This document shows, piece after piece, positions 1 through 11,606 of a stretch of DNA of 64,000 nt. The stretch is from Hippopus hippopus (lineage: Eukaryota > Mollusca > Bivalvia > Cardiida > Cardiidae). Each line of letters begins with the position of its first letter. The first letter of the stretch is position 1. The DNA lies in contig OX328109.1 in the NCBI GenBank assembly GCA_946811185.2, forward strand, positions 4,712,001 through 4,776,000. Reading direction: 5' to 3'. Below the pieces are notes generated by a model. That model saw only the letters and a list, made by a program, of their open reading frames with translations. It was not told where the DNA came from and did not search any database. A program made the position numbers and the translations under genes.

Positions 1-204
1 CTTTCAAATTTGGACAAGTCTTGCTGAGAATTTTGTTGTTTGGTAAAGAGAAGATATATTGTAGTCTGCTCATGATAATAATTAGATACTTTGGTATAGA
101 ATTCAAGTGGTGCAAGCCAATAATTATTATGATTTGGAGCCCAATAAATACCGCCTGTTTCTTCTTCTATCTCTCTTTACCCTTTACCATGTGATCCCGT
201 GTTT

Positions 205-500
205 AACCATAGGCCTCTGAAACTCTATTGGTCTATCAAGGGATAAGGAAATTTTCATTATCGGACACCGTTACTATAAATAGCACATTGGCGATTCCCT
301 CTTTATCGTATATAGTAAGACTTACTATATACGATATAGAGGGTGTCGCCAATGTGCTACTTATAGAAACGGTATTTATGAAAATTTGAGTATATTCCGT
401 AATATACAGGCGATGCACCAATGTGTTATAAGTGTTCGATGATCGGTCAAGGAAAATCTTAGTGTTCCGTGACAGACCAATAGAGTTTCAAATGCTTGTG
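205..500. mobile_element. Palindromic non-autonomous element
   Basis: A long imperfect inverted repeat. Outer arms at 218-237 and 471-489 pair, and inner arms at 249-318 and 320-387 pair around a centre near 319. No coding capacity. It looks like a MITE or foldback element; family not assigned. Confidence 0.6.
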
Positions 501-700
501 TTCAAAACACCATTCGTTCAATCAATTAAATTGACGAGTACTTCTATAATAGTTCTGTTGTCCTACCTGCACAAGTTCCCCATTAACAAGCTCTCGATGA
601 AACGTCTGTGGTTTGTGTTTGTCTGGATCTAGTGGTGTGGCTTCCGTTATCAGTTTGTTGTCTTCCCACTTAGACATACACTGAAATAGATTCAATCTTG

Positions 701-1070
701 AACTCTTTACAAAAAGACAAAACTATAGGCTTGTCAAAATTGAAAGTATTTGCAGACGACAAATCAAATATGGCTAATATGATGAGATTTGTCCCAAAAA
801 GGGCAGAATACATCGTAGAAAATGGAGAAAATGCTGGTTACCAGCATTTTCTCCATTTCCTACAATATTTTCCAAAGCCTTCTTCTTATAGGTTGTTAAA
901 ACTCGTGATTGTGTGATAAAGGGTTAAATGTGACTCAAGTGATGGAAGCTGTCTTTGATAGGGTAGGAAACATTGTGGGGAAAAGGAGAAAACGGTGATT
1001 TCAAACAATGTTTTCAAAAGCCTTCCTCTACAGGGTCGTTAAAAGTCGGGATTGTGTGGTAAAGGGTTAA
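701..1070 (+). mobile_element. TTAA-1 elements, tandem pair
   Basis: The first copy (701-927) runs from aactctttac to gggttaa around the central palindrome gctggttaccagc. The second (928-1070) lacks its left arm and ends in aaagggttaa. The family resembles piggyBac MITEs: TTAA target, then CCCTTTACCA-like inverted ends. Confidence 0.7.
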
Positions 1071-1076
1071 ACCTTT

Positions 1077-1377
1077 ACCCGGGTAGCTCAGTAGGTAACC
1101 TAAAACCAATGGGTTGGTGGTTCGAAACCCAAGCTCGTCTTTCTTTCTTCCGTGGATTGATCATAGTCATTTAGCTAAGATGCATTCCTCACTCCCCACT
1201 ACCCGCTGATCCTGGTTTCAACAATGGTTCTGTTGGAAAGTTGCCAGTGAATCTGGAAGAATATAGTGCGACGTGCGTGTAAAAGAACTCTAGAAAAGTA
1301 TGCATAGGTGTACTGGCCGCCGCGATATAACTCAGAAAATGTTGAAATCTGCGTTAGACACTATACAAACAAAGAAA
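1077..1377 (+). mobile_element. tRNA-derived SINE
   Basis: The head has a tRNA-like A box (gtagctcagtagg) and B box (ggttcgaaacc). The body ends in a gcgttagacactatacaa tail, a diverged form of the gcgttaaacacc 3' region common in mollusc SINEs. It is not a functional tRNA gene: there is no acceptor-stem pairing and the body continues for about 230 bp. Confidence 0.75.
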
Positions 1378-2010
1378 TGCTCACCCTTAACCAAACGAGT
1401 CAGTGCTTCTATTTTAAATCCAGAAGAATATGACATTTAGAAACATTTTAGGAAAAGCAGAAAACACTGATAACCAGAGTTTTCTTCTTTTCCAACAGTT
1501 TTGTCTATACCTTCAAAAATGAGAATTGTCTTTGAAAGGGTAGAAAACAATCGAACGAATAGACTTTGACTTTATACAACACAAATTGTTTACAGATACA
1601 ACCAAGAACCAATAATTAGTGAGCACAGAACTGGCTCTTATCAAATTTTGAGTAGAATATGGAAGTTGCACTTATCAAATTTTAAGTAGTATATAATGTC
1701 GGGGCATACGGGTTTTCATGTCATTGCACGGTGCTTTTAGGTCGAACGTGCTGAGTTGGTACAGTAAACAACTTTTGAGACTGCGTATTACTGATTATTT
1801 TTAAAACTTGTATAACTATAGCTCAATTTTTTTTTGTAACAAGTGCATTTTCAGCAGTTATTTAGAGAGTAATTACAGCAAATTTATCCCCGGGATATAT
1901 CGAGAACTGTGTTCCATATTTGTTTATCAGAGAGATAATTTGATAAAATTTATTCCAGGCAAATATCATACAGAACTTTTCAAAGCTTGATGTAATAAAC
2001 GACTTATTAA
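1378..2010. other. No recognisable feature
   Basis: AT-rich intergenic or intronic sequence. Only short open frames are present, with no splice context. 1440-1560 carries weak TTAA-1 traces. Confidence 0.4.
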
Positions 2011-2229
2011 CTAATTACCAGCATTTTCTCTTTTCCCCACAATACTTTTGAAATCCTTCTCTGTCAGGGTCGTTAAAACTCGAAATTTAGCTTTGGGATA
2101 GGTAAAAAACAATGTGGGAAAAAGAGAAAATGCTGGTTACCAGCATTTTCTCCTTTTCCCACAATGTTTTCTTAAAAGCCTTCTCTATCAGGGTTGTTAA
2201 AACTCGGTATTGTGTGGTAAATGGTCGAA
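2011..2229 (+). mobile_element. TTAA-1 fragments
   Basis: A right-half fragment (2011-2083) is followed by a second piece with the complete palindrome tgctggttaccagca (2084-2229). Confidence 0.6.
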
Positions 2230-2271
2230 TAATTACTGAACATTACATTAGGGCCATTCGTTGGGAAAACG

Positions 2272-2540
2272 GTTAAAATGCATTATACCACGTAAGTCAT
2301 CATATAATCATGGTCCGTTTCCTAGAACAACCGACCGAATCATGAGGTAGAATGGTCCTTTGAGATGCAGAAAATTTATAAATAGCAAAAAGTTTCGAAC
2401 CAGGTCAGCCTGCACGGACTTTTTTCAGATGCATTAACCACCTTTTCACAGAGAATGACCCATTGCGATGTGGGCTCTTTACTCTTTACAAATCTTCAAA
2501 TTTTTAGACTGGTCCAAATTCAAAGTCTTTGCTTTCATAG
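2272..2540. mobile_element. PAL-B fragment plus TTAA-1 left-end fragment
   Basis: 2272-2480 has the PAL-B left arm (gcattataccac, catcatataatcatgg, gaggtagaatggtcctttga) and aggtcagcctgc with the palindrome partner lost. 2477-2540 resembles the TTAA-1 left end. Confidence 0.5.
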
Positions 2541-2754
2541 ATGTGTTAAGTGTAAAAGGAGAACCTCAAGGTGATGCGTAGCCTGTAAATATGTGTGCTT
2601 TTTAGAACGTGGAAACTGAATTGAAAAAAAAAAAAAGGTTTGTAACACGTTTGTAAATACATGAAAGGCTGTAAAAGGGAGTCAAACCAGACTTTCTTTT
2701 TTGAGGGGGGGAATATTTTGTTGGGAAAATCATAAGCATACATGTGATACATAT

Positions 2755-3720
2755 ATGTCTACTCTAAGCTGCTAGTAAAAATAATCAATCCCACGACCTT
2801 TATAACCAGAATCTTTGACTCTACCGAGTTATGGAGTCAACAGATTATTCACAGTGTTAAAAAATGCATTTTTTCATTTGTATGTTGATTACGGAAAAGA
2901 AAATTTATCGGTAAATAACGGTAATAATAATACTGTAATTTCTTCTGTTTTCTACACGGACTTCATCTTTGTTAATTTTAAGGCCATCTTTGAAAAATAG
3001 CAGTCTTTGTATATATTATCTGAAACCCATGCCGAACATATTAATCTGGTTTAATTCCCTTTTAAATGCTGCCAAGTGTTTCTTCTGTTCTTTATAAAAA
3101 TCATTTGCTAACAAAATTAGGAAATAGGATAATTATATTTTGATTACAAAATTAATTACATCCCTTAAAAGTTTTAAACCACAGGTTTGTTTCAAATATG
3201 ACTGATGTACCTGTTAAGTACAATTGCGTTGTGTGCCAAGAACAAATCAGAAACACACACAAAAAATACGTCTTGTTTTGAGCGTTATTCTTGCTGTAAT
3301 AAATATTAATGTTCACATTGTATAAGTACACTTTTTCAAAGTATCTGAAAATAAGAAGCAATTATAAGTTGAATACCGTGGAAACTAATGCAAGAATTGT
3401 GATTTGAATATGCCACGTATATAACCATTTCATTTTATTCATATGTTATAATTTCTTTTCTTAGTTTTTTACAATGATAATAGTTCGTCGACAGAGCGAT
3501 TCCTAGAGATGCTTCAATGTTTAAGGCAGGGTTTAAAATGCACCTGTAAAAGTACTCCTATAAAATTGTAACCAAACGCCCATTATTAGGTTCATAAACA
3601 CGTCATTATGTTTGGATCCACCAGGTTTTCAGTGTTTAACATTGTTGGGTGTCTAGATTTTTATTAAAATCGCATACGGAAAGCAGATATTTTGCTTCTA
3701 TTTACCACATATATTTATAA
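2755..3720. other. No recognisable feature
   Basis: AT-rich unique-looking DNA. Short open frames on both strands have no recognisable protein similarity or splice context. Confidence 0.4.
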
Positions 3721-3978
3721 GCCATGATCTGGCAAAAGAGGGTTTCGCGCATCTCCGTAATGCATTATACCAAGCAAAACATCATATACTTAGGGATCCA
3801 TAAAGTCCATTTATTCTGACAATTGACCGGATATTGAGGTATAATGGTCCTTGGACACGCAGAAAACTTACCAATAGCAAAAAGTTTCGACTCAGGTCAG
3901 CCTGCGCGGACTGCGCAGACTGACCTGAGTCGATACTTTTTGCAGATGCACTAAGCTCCCTTTTCATAGTGCATGGCC
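3721..3978. mobile_element. PAL-B element
   Basis: Ends are inverted (gccatgatctggcaaaagag on the left, cttttcatagtgcatggc on the right). The centre is the palindrome tcagcctgcgcg/ctgcgcagactga. Confidence 0.65.
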
Positions 3979-4078
3979 AATATGTTCTTTCATGTCTTTA
4001 ATTCATCAACTCATTGCGGTCGACTTTCTGCGTCTTGCAGCCGACTACCTAGAACACTGTGGCAAAGAAAAAAATTAA

Positions 4079-4452
4079 GCCATGCTCTGTAAGAAGAGGG
4101 CTTAATGCATTTGAGAGAGAGAGAGAAAAAAAAAGTCAGCCGCGTAGTCTGCCCAGGCTGACCCATTAGTCAAATTTCTGCATGTCAAAGGATGTGTCTA
4201 CCTCATTATTGAGTCGCTGTTAGACAAAATGGATTATATGGATACATAGTTATGTGACGACTTGCTAGGTTTAATAAATCACGATGGTGCATTAAACACC
4301 CTTTGCCAGAACAAGGCTTATATACAAAATAAAATTTAAAGAAATGAGCTAATGATCGTTTTCTCAAAATTTCCCATTTTGCAACAGCTTTTTCTGGTAT
4401 GATGCATCACCGAGATTCATTAAACCCCCTTTTGCCAGAGTATGGCTAATAT
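4079..4452. mobile_element. PAL-B element and a second PAL-B end fragment
   Basis: The first copy begins catgctctgtaagaag and ends near 4322 with ccctttgccagaacaaggc. A further right-end fragment (gatgcatcaccgag, cttttgccagagtatggc) lies at about 4398-4452. A (GA)n tract sits at 4112-4128. Confidence 0.55.
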
Positions 4453-4745
4453 ACAAAATAACATTTAAAGAAATAAGCAACTGGTAGTGACTTAAAATTT
4501 CTTATTTTTCAACAGCGTTTTCAAGCTAAAAGCTCTGCAACAAGACGTAAAATGCCCTCTACAGGCGATCGGGAATAAGATCTATATTTAGAAACTGTAG
4601 CAGCGACAAGTACAATGGAAGGCGTAGGCTGACGAAATCTCGTAAATTATCGCTCAAGAATGAAAAGTTCGATATTTGATAGTTGACATTTAAAGTAACC
4701 CCTGAAGGACTATATCGGGAAGAATGGTTTATTTGAGACTGGTCT

Positions 4746-4966
4746 AGCTCTTTACCAAAACGACAAAATTTTGGACATGTAAAAGTTGAAAGCATTTGCA
4801 GACGACAAATTATAGGTTACGAAAGTAGGCCTTGGTAGGGTAGCAACATTGTGGGAAAAGGAGAAAATGCTAGTTACCAGCATTTTCTCTTTTTCCAACA
4901 ATGTTTTCAAAAGCCTTCTTCCCCAAGGTCGTTAAAAGTCGTGATTGTTTGGTAACGGTTTCACGC
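4746..4966 (+). mobile_element. TTAA-1 element
   Basis: Full-length form with left arm (gaaagcatttgcagacgac), central palindrome and gggtcgttaaaagtc-like right arm. The terminal TTAA is degraded. Confidence 0.65.
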
Positions 4967-5080
4967 TTTTCATGCATGGACAGACAGTGCATTTGTTTCG
5001 CAATGTTTTCAATAGTGTTTTAGGTATATCACGGCGACCAGTAGTTTATTTTAAACATATTTATTTTACATCGATTGAGA

Positions 5081-5262
5081 GACAGCCACTTTTTTTAAAC
5101 AACCGATTTAATCATGAGGTAGACTGGTCCTTTGACATACAGAAAATTGACTGATAGCGAAAAGTTCCGGCCTAGGTCAGCCTGCGCGGACTGCGCAGGC
5201 TGACCTAGACCGGAACTTTTCGCAGATGTATTAAGCCCCTATTTCACAGAGCATGGCTCATA
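5081..5262. mobile_element. PAL-B element, left-truncated
   Basis: Its centre is a long near-perfect palindrome around cctgcgcggactgcgcagg. The right end reads ttcacagagcatggctcat. Confidence 0.65.
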
Positions 5263-5282
5263 CTTATTTTACATAGATCGAG

Positions 5283-5475
5283 AAACAAGTTCTTACAACT
5301 TATACTAATCTCTCTCGATTCTGCTTCCTGGGAACTACACCAGAACTCGCGCCGAATGTGTGGGCCAATGAAAAATCCCAAAGTTGACACCGGTTCCCGG
5401 GTTTCGAACTCGGGACCTTATGGTTACGAGGCCGACGCTCTACCTCACAACCACGGACACCACACACAGCAGCCA
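5283..5475 (-). mobile_element. tRNA-derived SINE (family shared with 49925-50129)
   Basis: On the minus strand the head carries tRNA-like A and B boxes (gaggtagagcgtcgg; gttcgaaacc). The downstream body is the same as that on the plus strand at 49925-50129, which fixes this as a dispersed family. Confidence 0.7.
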
Positions 5476-5925
5476 GTACACCTGTCTACACATGCCTATG
5501 TGTATGGAGGATACATTTAGAAAAAATTAGACTTTCATCACACCAGTTAAGAATAAAAGCGGAAAGATATGGCAATAAAAGAGTGGGAAAATATTACGTA
5601 TGTGCACATGTTGTGACAAAAATGAAATTGAGGATGAATATCATTTTTATTAGTATGTCCGGCTTAGGTAGACTAAAGAACTGATTACATTAAAACGTAC
5701 TTTTACAAATGTCCAAACATGCAAAAGTTTGTGAAATTGTTAAACGTTAAAAAAAGGAGCAGTCCTCTGAATTTAGCTAAGTTTATTAAGCAAAGCTTTT
5801 CTCGAAGATCGGAAATTATTAAACAATAACTTATTAAAAAAAAAAAAAAAAAATCAGCCAACTAGTCTAGTGTGAGACAGATTCTTCATTGTCTAATTAC
5901 GAGCGTCTCTTCTTTTTTTAATGTG

Positions 5926-5927
<2 letters not shown>

Positions 5928-5961
<34 letters not shown>
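5928..5961. repeat. (TTA)n microsatellite
   Basis: Pure trinucleotide run, in an otherwise unannotated AT-rich stretch from 5476 to 6217. Confidence 0.9.
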
Positions 5962-6217
5962 CTACATAAACGTACATGTAGATCTGTTGGTTTACATTAT
6001 AACATTTTTAATTATGGTCGGTTTTTTCAGATAATAATGATCTCTGTATTGCTATTCAATTGTATGTTTCTGTTTTATTATTTCATTATAATTATATGAC
6101 GAAAAACTGTAGAGTTTAAGCCAGTGAATAATCGCATATATGTGTTTCTAGAGTTTCTTCATTTAGCAATTCATACAACACTCTCGCCAAGCCACCGGTT
6201 GCTTCTCTGCTAAAACT

Positions 6218-6629
6218 TTTACCACAAAATCCCTAGTTTAAACGACCCTGGGCAAAAAGCCTCCTGACCATTTTTGGAAAGGGAGAAAATGTTGGTTATG
6301 TGGGAAAATTTTTAAACGTGATCTCGTATTAATTTCGTAAAAAGCCTAGAGTGATGATTTTATAAATAAGTAGGTCCATATGCATTATCTCCTAGTGATC
6401 GTTAACTCTTTACCAAACTTAAAATTTCGGACTCGACCAAATTGAAAGCATTTGCAGACCAAAATAAAATGTAGCTCAAATGACGATTTCACTTTTTTGA
6501 TAGGGTAGAACACATTGTCAGAAAATGAGAAAATGCTGATTACCAGCATTTTCTACTATTCCCATAATGTCTTCAAAAGTCTTCACTATTAGGGTCGTTC
6601 AACTCGGCATCGTGTGGTAAACGGTTAAA
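6218..6629. mobile_element. TTAA-1 elements: reverse fragment and full forward copy
   Basis: 6218-6300 is a reverse-oriented end fragment (ttttaccacaaaatccc). 6402-6629 is a complete forward copy starting gttaactctttacc and ending ggtaaacggttaa, with palindrome gctgattaccagc. Confidence 0.65.
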
Positions 6630-7239
6630 CAAGAGAATTCAAATTATAAATCATATCCTTTTTTTTTAAAAAAGTCTTGTGCATGGGGCCATATGCCTCA
6701 GCAGATCTATATCTAAAAACAAAAAAAGTCTATTCTGAAACCAAGATGGCTACAGCTGGACATTTTTATTGAATTGTTCTGTAATGCAATTGATAAATTA
6801 ATATCCTTTGGATAAAAAATCTCTTTCTAGGAAAAAACAAGGTTAGAAAGGGCTGTTGTCCAGAGAGTAAAATGATTTTTATAGAACTTTATTGAGAAAA
6901 TATAAAGAGTCGTCTGTACTTATGAAGCACTTGTCCAAGAAAGTTAATGTCTTGTACGTAGCACCATTTTGTTGTCTCTTGTTAATAAAGAAAGAATAAA
7001 ACATGTTCTTAAAGTAAAAAATCTCACAGGGCAATGCGTAGCATTAACTGTTAGTTAACAAAACTGTCCAAAGTTCATCCCTGATTTTCAAAATTTGAAA
7101 GTACTTTCAAATTTATCATTTATATAACCCAGATGAGCGGGCCAGTGTCGTGATAGTACCCTTGTGTATATATCTTCAATTTCATCCAAATTTCAAAAGC
7201 AGAAGCATTTAACTGCTGGTCCATACATTTGTCCAAAGG
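6630..7239. other. No recognisable feature
   Basis: AT-rich DNA. 7060-7230 resembles the flank repeated at 7560-7650 (ccctgattttcaaaattt), suggesting an older duplicated repeat that received a SINE. Confidence 0.4.
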
Positions 7240-7558
7240 CTGCCGCCGAGTCTCTGTAGGACAGTCGGTAGCGTAGACGACTTGAGAACATGGGGTCGCT
7301 GGTTCGAATCCCCAGTGCCGCCAATTTCTTTAAGAGAATTTATGATAGTCATTGCAACAGAACTAGTTTCTCCCTCACATCTTATCATCATTTCGGCGAC
7401 AGTTACGTGGGAAAGGAGCCGGTGACTCGGTAGGAATATCGTTTAAAGTACTGGTAACAAGAACTCCTGGAAAGCATAGATAAGTGCACTGGCCGCCATG
7501 ATATAGCTGGAATAATGTCGAAACCGGCGTTAAACACCATACAATCAATCAAACAAAA
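7240..7558 (+). mobile_element. tRNA-derived SINE
   Basis: Head with A box (taggacagtcggtagcg) and B box (ggttcgaatcccc), then a body with gacagttacgtgggaaagg and a 3' region ccggcgttaaacacc followed by an (ATCA)-type tail. The flanks on both sides share a tgattttcaaaattt segment. Same family as 16579-16870. Confidence 0.8.
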
Positions 7559-7766
7559 GTCTGTCCCTGATTTTCAAAATTTGGCTGTCTTTTATACATG
7601 CTATTCGTATAACTAAGGTGAGCGATCCAGTGTCATGGTAGCTCTCTTGTATATCTCTGATTACATAATCCAGCGTCATAAGCTGAAGTGGTTAGAGTTC
7701 AGTATTGAAAACTGATCATGTGACAAGATCAATTTATTCATATAGCATGTGTTGGATACCTTAATT

Positions 7767-7994
7767 GGCCCGCAACACGCGAAAAGGGACATTCGGACAT
7801 TTGCGTAAAGTGTTAATCCGAGACGGCACTTTCCGTTTTTGTGTAATTTTCTGTATTGGGAAAGTCTACTGTAGCACAAAATCTAATGTAGTCGTAAAGT
7901 GCCGTGTAGGATTAGCCTGCACAAACTGCGCAGGCTGATCCGATACGACACTTTACGCAAATGTCCGAATGTCCCTTTTCGCGTGTTGCAAGCC
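7767..7994. mobile_element. PAL-C element
   Basis: Terminal inverted repeats are ggcccgcaacacgcgaaaag and cttttcgcgtgttgcaagcc. Inner arms contain cggacatttgcgtaaagtg and its complement. The right-hand internal palindrome is built on gcctgcacaaactgcgcaggc. Second copy at 24894-25154. Confidence 0.75.
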
Positions 7995-8060
7995 TTATGA
8001 TAGATACCACGATGTCTGTAATACCAACAAGCACGTTTCCTCGGACACTTGTACCGGTTG

Positions 8061-8400
8061 AACTCATTACCGGACAACAAAATTTTAGATTTGTACAAAC
8101 TGAAGAGATTTGGGGAAACACATTTAGCATATTTACCATTCAGTACCATTCAAATTAACTCTATGACTGAAAATGTTTGCTCATTTCCCAAATTTAAACT
8201 CGTGTTTACAGGCATACAATTGATCGTAAGAATAGACGGCAGGTTCTCGGCAGTGTGATCTAAGCCTATACGGTAGCTTTAAATCCTCCGTGATTGACTT
8301 TCTAAGAAGTAACATTGGAGAACCCTAGCTCTATCCTAAAAGACAAAACTCCAGAGTTTTCCATACTGAAAGTATTTGCAGACGAAAAATTAAATGTAGC
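8061..8400. mobile_element. TTAA-1 left-end fragments
   Basis: 8061-8110 (actcattaccggacaac) and 8330-8400 (agtatttgcagacgaaaaa) match the left arm of TTAA-1; both are decayed. Confidence 0.45.
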
Positions 8401-8402
8401 TA

Positions 8403-8530
8403 GATATCTCCGTGATGCATTATACCAAGCAAGTCACCACATAATGCTGGATCCTTAAAATCCATTTTGTCCTATAATAGGCAGAGATAGAATGGTTCTT
8501 GGACATGCAGAAAACTGACAAATAGTAAAA
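8403..8530. mobile_element. PAL-B left-arm fragment
   Basis: It carries tgatgcattataccaagcaa and the gatccttaaaatccatttt segment, then stops before the GC-rich centre. Confidence 0.5.
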
Positions 8531-8653
8531 AGCAAAAGAAAATACTATTAACAAGCATTGTTTCCTGCAAAGCAACGTTTTCTGAACTTTTGGAGACAGG
8601 TTCGAACATGCAAGCCACATTTAACATGTCGCCTACAAAAACTGTCACGATGG

Positions 8654-8884
8654 ATTAATCCTTTAGCAAATAATCCCGACTTTTAATGGTCCCTGCTGAA
8701 AAAGGCTTTCGAAAAACATTGTGGGAAAAGGAGAAAATGCTGTTAACAGCATTTTCTCCTTTTCCCACAATGTTTTCTATCCTTCCAATAAGAAATTTTA
8801 ATGTTTGAGTCACATTTATTTTGTCGTCTGGAAATGCTTTCAATTTGAACATGCCTAAAATTTTGTCGTCTGGTAAGGAGTTAA
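8654..8884 (-). mobile_element. TTAA-1 element
   Basis: Complete reverse-oriented copy from ttaatcctttagc to ggtaaggagttaa, with long arms around gctgttaacagc. Confidence 0.75.
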
Positions 8885-9009
8885 TCTAAAATCTTGTCGT
8901 CTGGTAGAGAGTTTGAAGAGGATCTTGCTGTCAGCAATTACACATCAATCTAGAGCGTCTAAAGAACATCGGCGGAAGTGACGACAAAATCCTTAAATAT
9001 CTGATACCT

Positions 9010-9510
9010 CATTCGGCAAACCTCGGGGGAATCCACATTCGGCAAACCTCGGGTGATCCGGTGATCAAGTCCCACGGGTGTATCACGTAGCTTGATATGC
9101 ACCTACACGGTACATTTTTTCGCTGGAAATACGCCGTTTAACCGTTCTCAAAACTGTAATGCTCCTCTTATAAAAGAAAACTTGAGTCACAATTTTCCGT
9201 CTTAATCTTTCTAAATATATTTCTGTTGACAAACAGTTTGAACATTAATTCTTTTCACGTGGTTTATCAATTCCGAATAAAGTTTTCACCAACAGATAGA
9301 TAAATATAAATAACTTCATCGTAAATGTTAATGTCATTGCTAATCGATTAATATGTGTGCCGCCATGTTTAAGATCACGTGATTGGCAGTTCAAAATGGA
9401 AACAATCTTTATACGGACGATGTCAAATGTAGGTACGGAATCGACCGAGTTGTGACGAGTGGGGAATCCAGTGATCAACACGAAGTTACGGAACTAGCCG
9501 AGTCTTGACG
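9010..9510 (-). mobile_element. hAT-N element inserted inside an older hAT-N copy
   Basis: The younger copy spans 9036-9462 and is flanked by a perfect 8-bp duplication ggaatcca (9028-9035, 9463-9470). Just outside it, 9010-9026 repeats the terminal sequence cattcggcaaacctcgg and 9485-9508 repeats the other end, so the target was itself a deleted member of the same family. An 8-bp duplication and short imperfect inverted ends fit non-autonomous hAT elements. Confidence 0.75.
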
Positions 9511-9557
9511 TTTCCTGATACATTTTACAAGAGGATTTTCCTGTCAGCGAAGACACT

Positions 9558-9787
9558 TTGACCCTTTACCACACAATCCCGACTTTTAACGTCCCTGAAA
9601 GAGAATGCTTCTGAAAACATCGTTGGAAAAGGAGAAAATGCTGGATACCTGAATTTCATGCTATTCCCACTTTTTTTTTTAACCCTGTTAAAGACAAAAA
9701 TCATCAACTTCGCAGCATTCAATTCTTTGTCTATAAATGCTTTGAAATTGGTTTCTCTTTAGATTTTGTTGTTTGGTCAAGAGTTAA
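9558..9787 (-). mobile_element. TTAA-1 element
   Basis: Reverse copy starting ccctttaccacacaatccc and ending gagttaa; the right half of the palindrome is diverged. Confidence 0.65.
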
Positions 9788-10020
9788 ATAAGCGTTTTCA
9801 TCGTATTAGGAGAGTCTAGATAACGTGATCCGGAGGAAGTGACGTCAAAATCCTCAAATATCTGATACCTTTAACAAGAACCTGTCTGGGTTTCAATGAT
9901 GATTGACATCTGCTGAGTTGACACAGAGGAGGGTGACCTTGTGTGTACTTTTCAAAGATTTATACCTTCTTCTTGATCATTACAAAATATCCGAACAATC
10001 CCGTGTTCTAAAGAAACGAC

Positions 10021-10021
10021 G

Positions 10022-10053
<32 letters not shown>

Positions 10054-10284
10054 TGTGTTTTACGCCGCTTTCAAACTTATTTCAGTCATATTACGGTGAC
10101 AGCTCGCTTATTCATGTATGTCCTGGGTTTCAACAGTACTAACGACACCGTGGAAGATTGCTTTTGAAGACATTTTGAGAAAAGGAGAAAATGCTGATTA
10201 CCATCATATCCTTTTTTCCACAATACTTTCAATAGCCGCCTTCCCAAGAGTCGTTAGAACACGGGGCTATTTGGTAAAGGAAAA
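10021..10284. mobile_element. SINE 3' end fragment joined to TTAA-1 fragment
   Basis: 10021-10141 is the reversed tail and 3' body of a SINE ((GATT)n then gttttacgccgctttcaa). 10145-10284 is a degraded TTAA-1 right half ending ttggtaaagg. Confidence 0.55.
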
Positions 10285-10378
10285 ACACACATTGAATAAT
10301 ATTCAAAACAAAGATTTTGTACAAAATATTGTAGCCTAACGCAGGTGGCTTCTCAAAGCAAGTGCTAATTAATATGAA

Positions 10379-10867
10379 TCATGCTCTGTGAAAAGGCGGT
10401 CTAATGTATCCGCAAAAAGTATCGACCGAGGTCAGCCTGCGCAGTCTACGAAGGCTGACTCGTGTCCAAATGACTTGGCCTATGGTAAATTTTCTGTATG
10501 TCTAGGGACCATTCTAGCTCATAATACAGTTGGTTGTTGGACAAAATTGATTTTATGGACCCATTCATGATTATGTGATGACTTGCTTGGTATAATTCAT
10601 CACGGAGATGCATTAGACCATTGCCACATAAGCCCGAGTTTTAACGACCCTGAAGGAGAAGACTTTTGAAAACATAGTGGGAAAAGGAGAAAATGCCGGA
10701 AACCGGCATTTTCTCTCCTTTTTCCACTATGTTTTCTATCCTATCAAAGAGCTTAGATTCATTTGTATCATTTCAATACAGTCGTCTGCAGATGTTTTCA
10801 ACTTGGAAGATTCTAAAATTGTTGAAAGGTATAGAGTTAATACCTTTTTGCCAGAACATGGCTCACA
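10379..10867. mobile_element. PAL-B element interrupted by TTAA-1
   Basis: PAL-B starts atgctctgtgaaaagg at 10379, breaks off near 10612 at gatgcattagacca, and resumes at 10841 with cctttttgccagaacatgg. The interruption (10612-10840) is a reverse TTAA-1 copy with palindrome gccggaaaccggc ending gagttaa. PAL-B is therefore older than this insertion. Confidence 0.7.
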
Positions 10868-11290
10868 TTACTCGTCACAACTCGGCCATTTCCGTACCTA
10901 CATCTAACCTCCTCTGTATAACGGTCGTTTCCATTTGAACGGCCAATCACATGATCTTATACATGGCGGCGCCACTGTAAGTCGTAAGCAACGACTTAAA
11001 CAACCTCCATGAAGTTATTCACATCTATCTATCTGTCGGTTAAAACTTCAACCGGAATTGATAAACCACGTTAAAAATGAATGTATGAACTGTTTGTCAA
11101 CTGAAATATAGTTGGAAAGATTTCGACAGAAAATTGAGACCCATGTTTTCTTTTTCAAAAGGAGCCTTACAATTTTCAGAACGGTAAACCAAGGTATTTC
11201 AGTCGGAGAACTGTACCGTGTAGGTGCATATCAAGCTACCAGATACAGCCGAGGGACTTGATCACCGGATCAGCCGAAGTATGCCGAATG
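10868..11290 (+). mobile_element. hAT-N element
   Basis: It begins ttactcgtcacaactcggcc and ends gaagtatgccgaatg, flanked by a perfect 8-bp duplication ggctcaca (10860-10867, 11291-11298). The target was the right end of the preceding PAL-B, giving a three-step insertion order: PAL-B, then TTAA-1 and hAT-N. Confidence 0.8.
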
Positions 11291-11392
11291 GGCTCACATG
11301 GGTTTAAGATTAACTGGTTCCGGTTGTATCTCCCGTAACCGTCCGATACGAAGATCGATAGCGGGGTCCCAGATAAATAAAGATTTACATAC

Positions 11393-11562
11393 CTTCATTT
11401 TGATACTTTCGTATTCCTGATCATAGCTTTCATTCAACGGAAATGTGAAGGTTTGCGAAAAGAAGGCAGCTTTTGCCACGATGACAACTTTGTCCCCCTG
11501 TACTTGAATTTCGATACTAGGTTTGACATGGTTCGCTATCTTTCGTACGAGGATATTTAAAC
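11393..11562 (-). CDS. Fatty-acid-binding protein, exon 2
   Basis: This 170-bp exon encodes 56 whole codons plus two bases completing a split glycine codon. The translation contains VRKIANHVKPSIEIQV, then GDKVVIVAKAAF and FPLNESYDQEY, matching the second exon of intracellular lipid-binding proteins (beta strands after the helix lid). Those cytosolic proteins bind fatty acids or retinoids inside a ten-strand barrel. It is bounded by a textbook acceptor (tttattttcag) and donor (aag/gtatgt). Its length and phases (entry phase 1, exit phase 0) match the classical FABP exon 2, about 173 bp. The phase fits exon 1 at 37450-37543. An open frame runs on past both splice sites but is not coding there. 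Exons 3 and 4 were not found downstream in the window. Confidence 0.85.
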
Positions 11563-11606
11563 CTGAAAATAAAGTAAAATCTGTTTTTGAAAACACTGGG
11601 ATCATA

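Noticed and set aside
1077..1150. Functional tRNA genes at the SINE heads
   Set aside because: Only A/B-box-like sequences; no full cloverleaf, and each continues into a SINE body.
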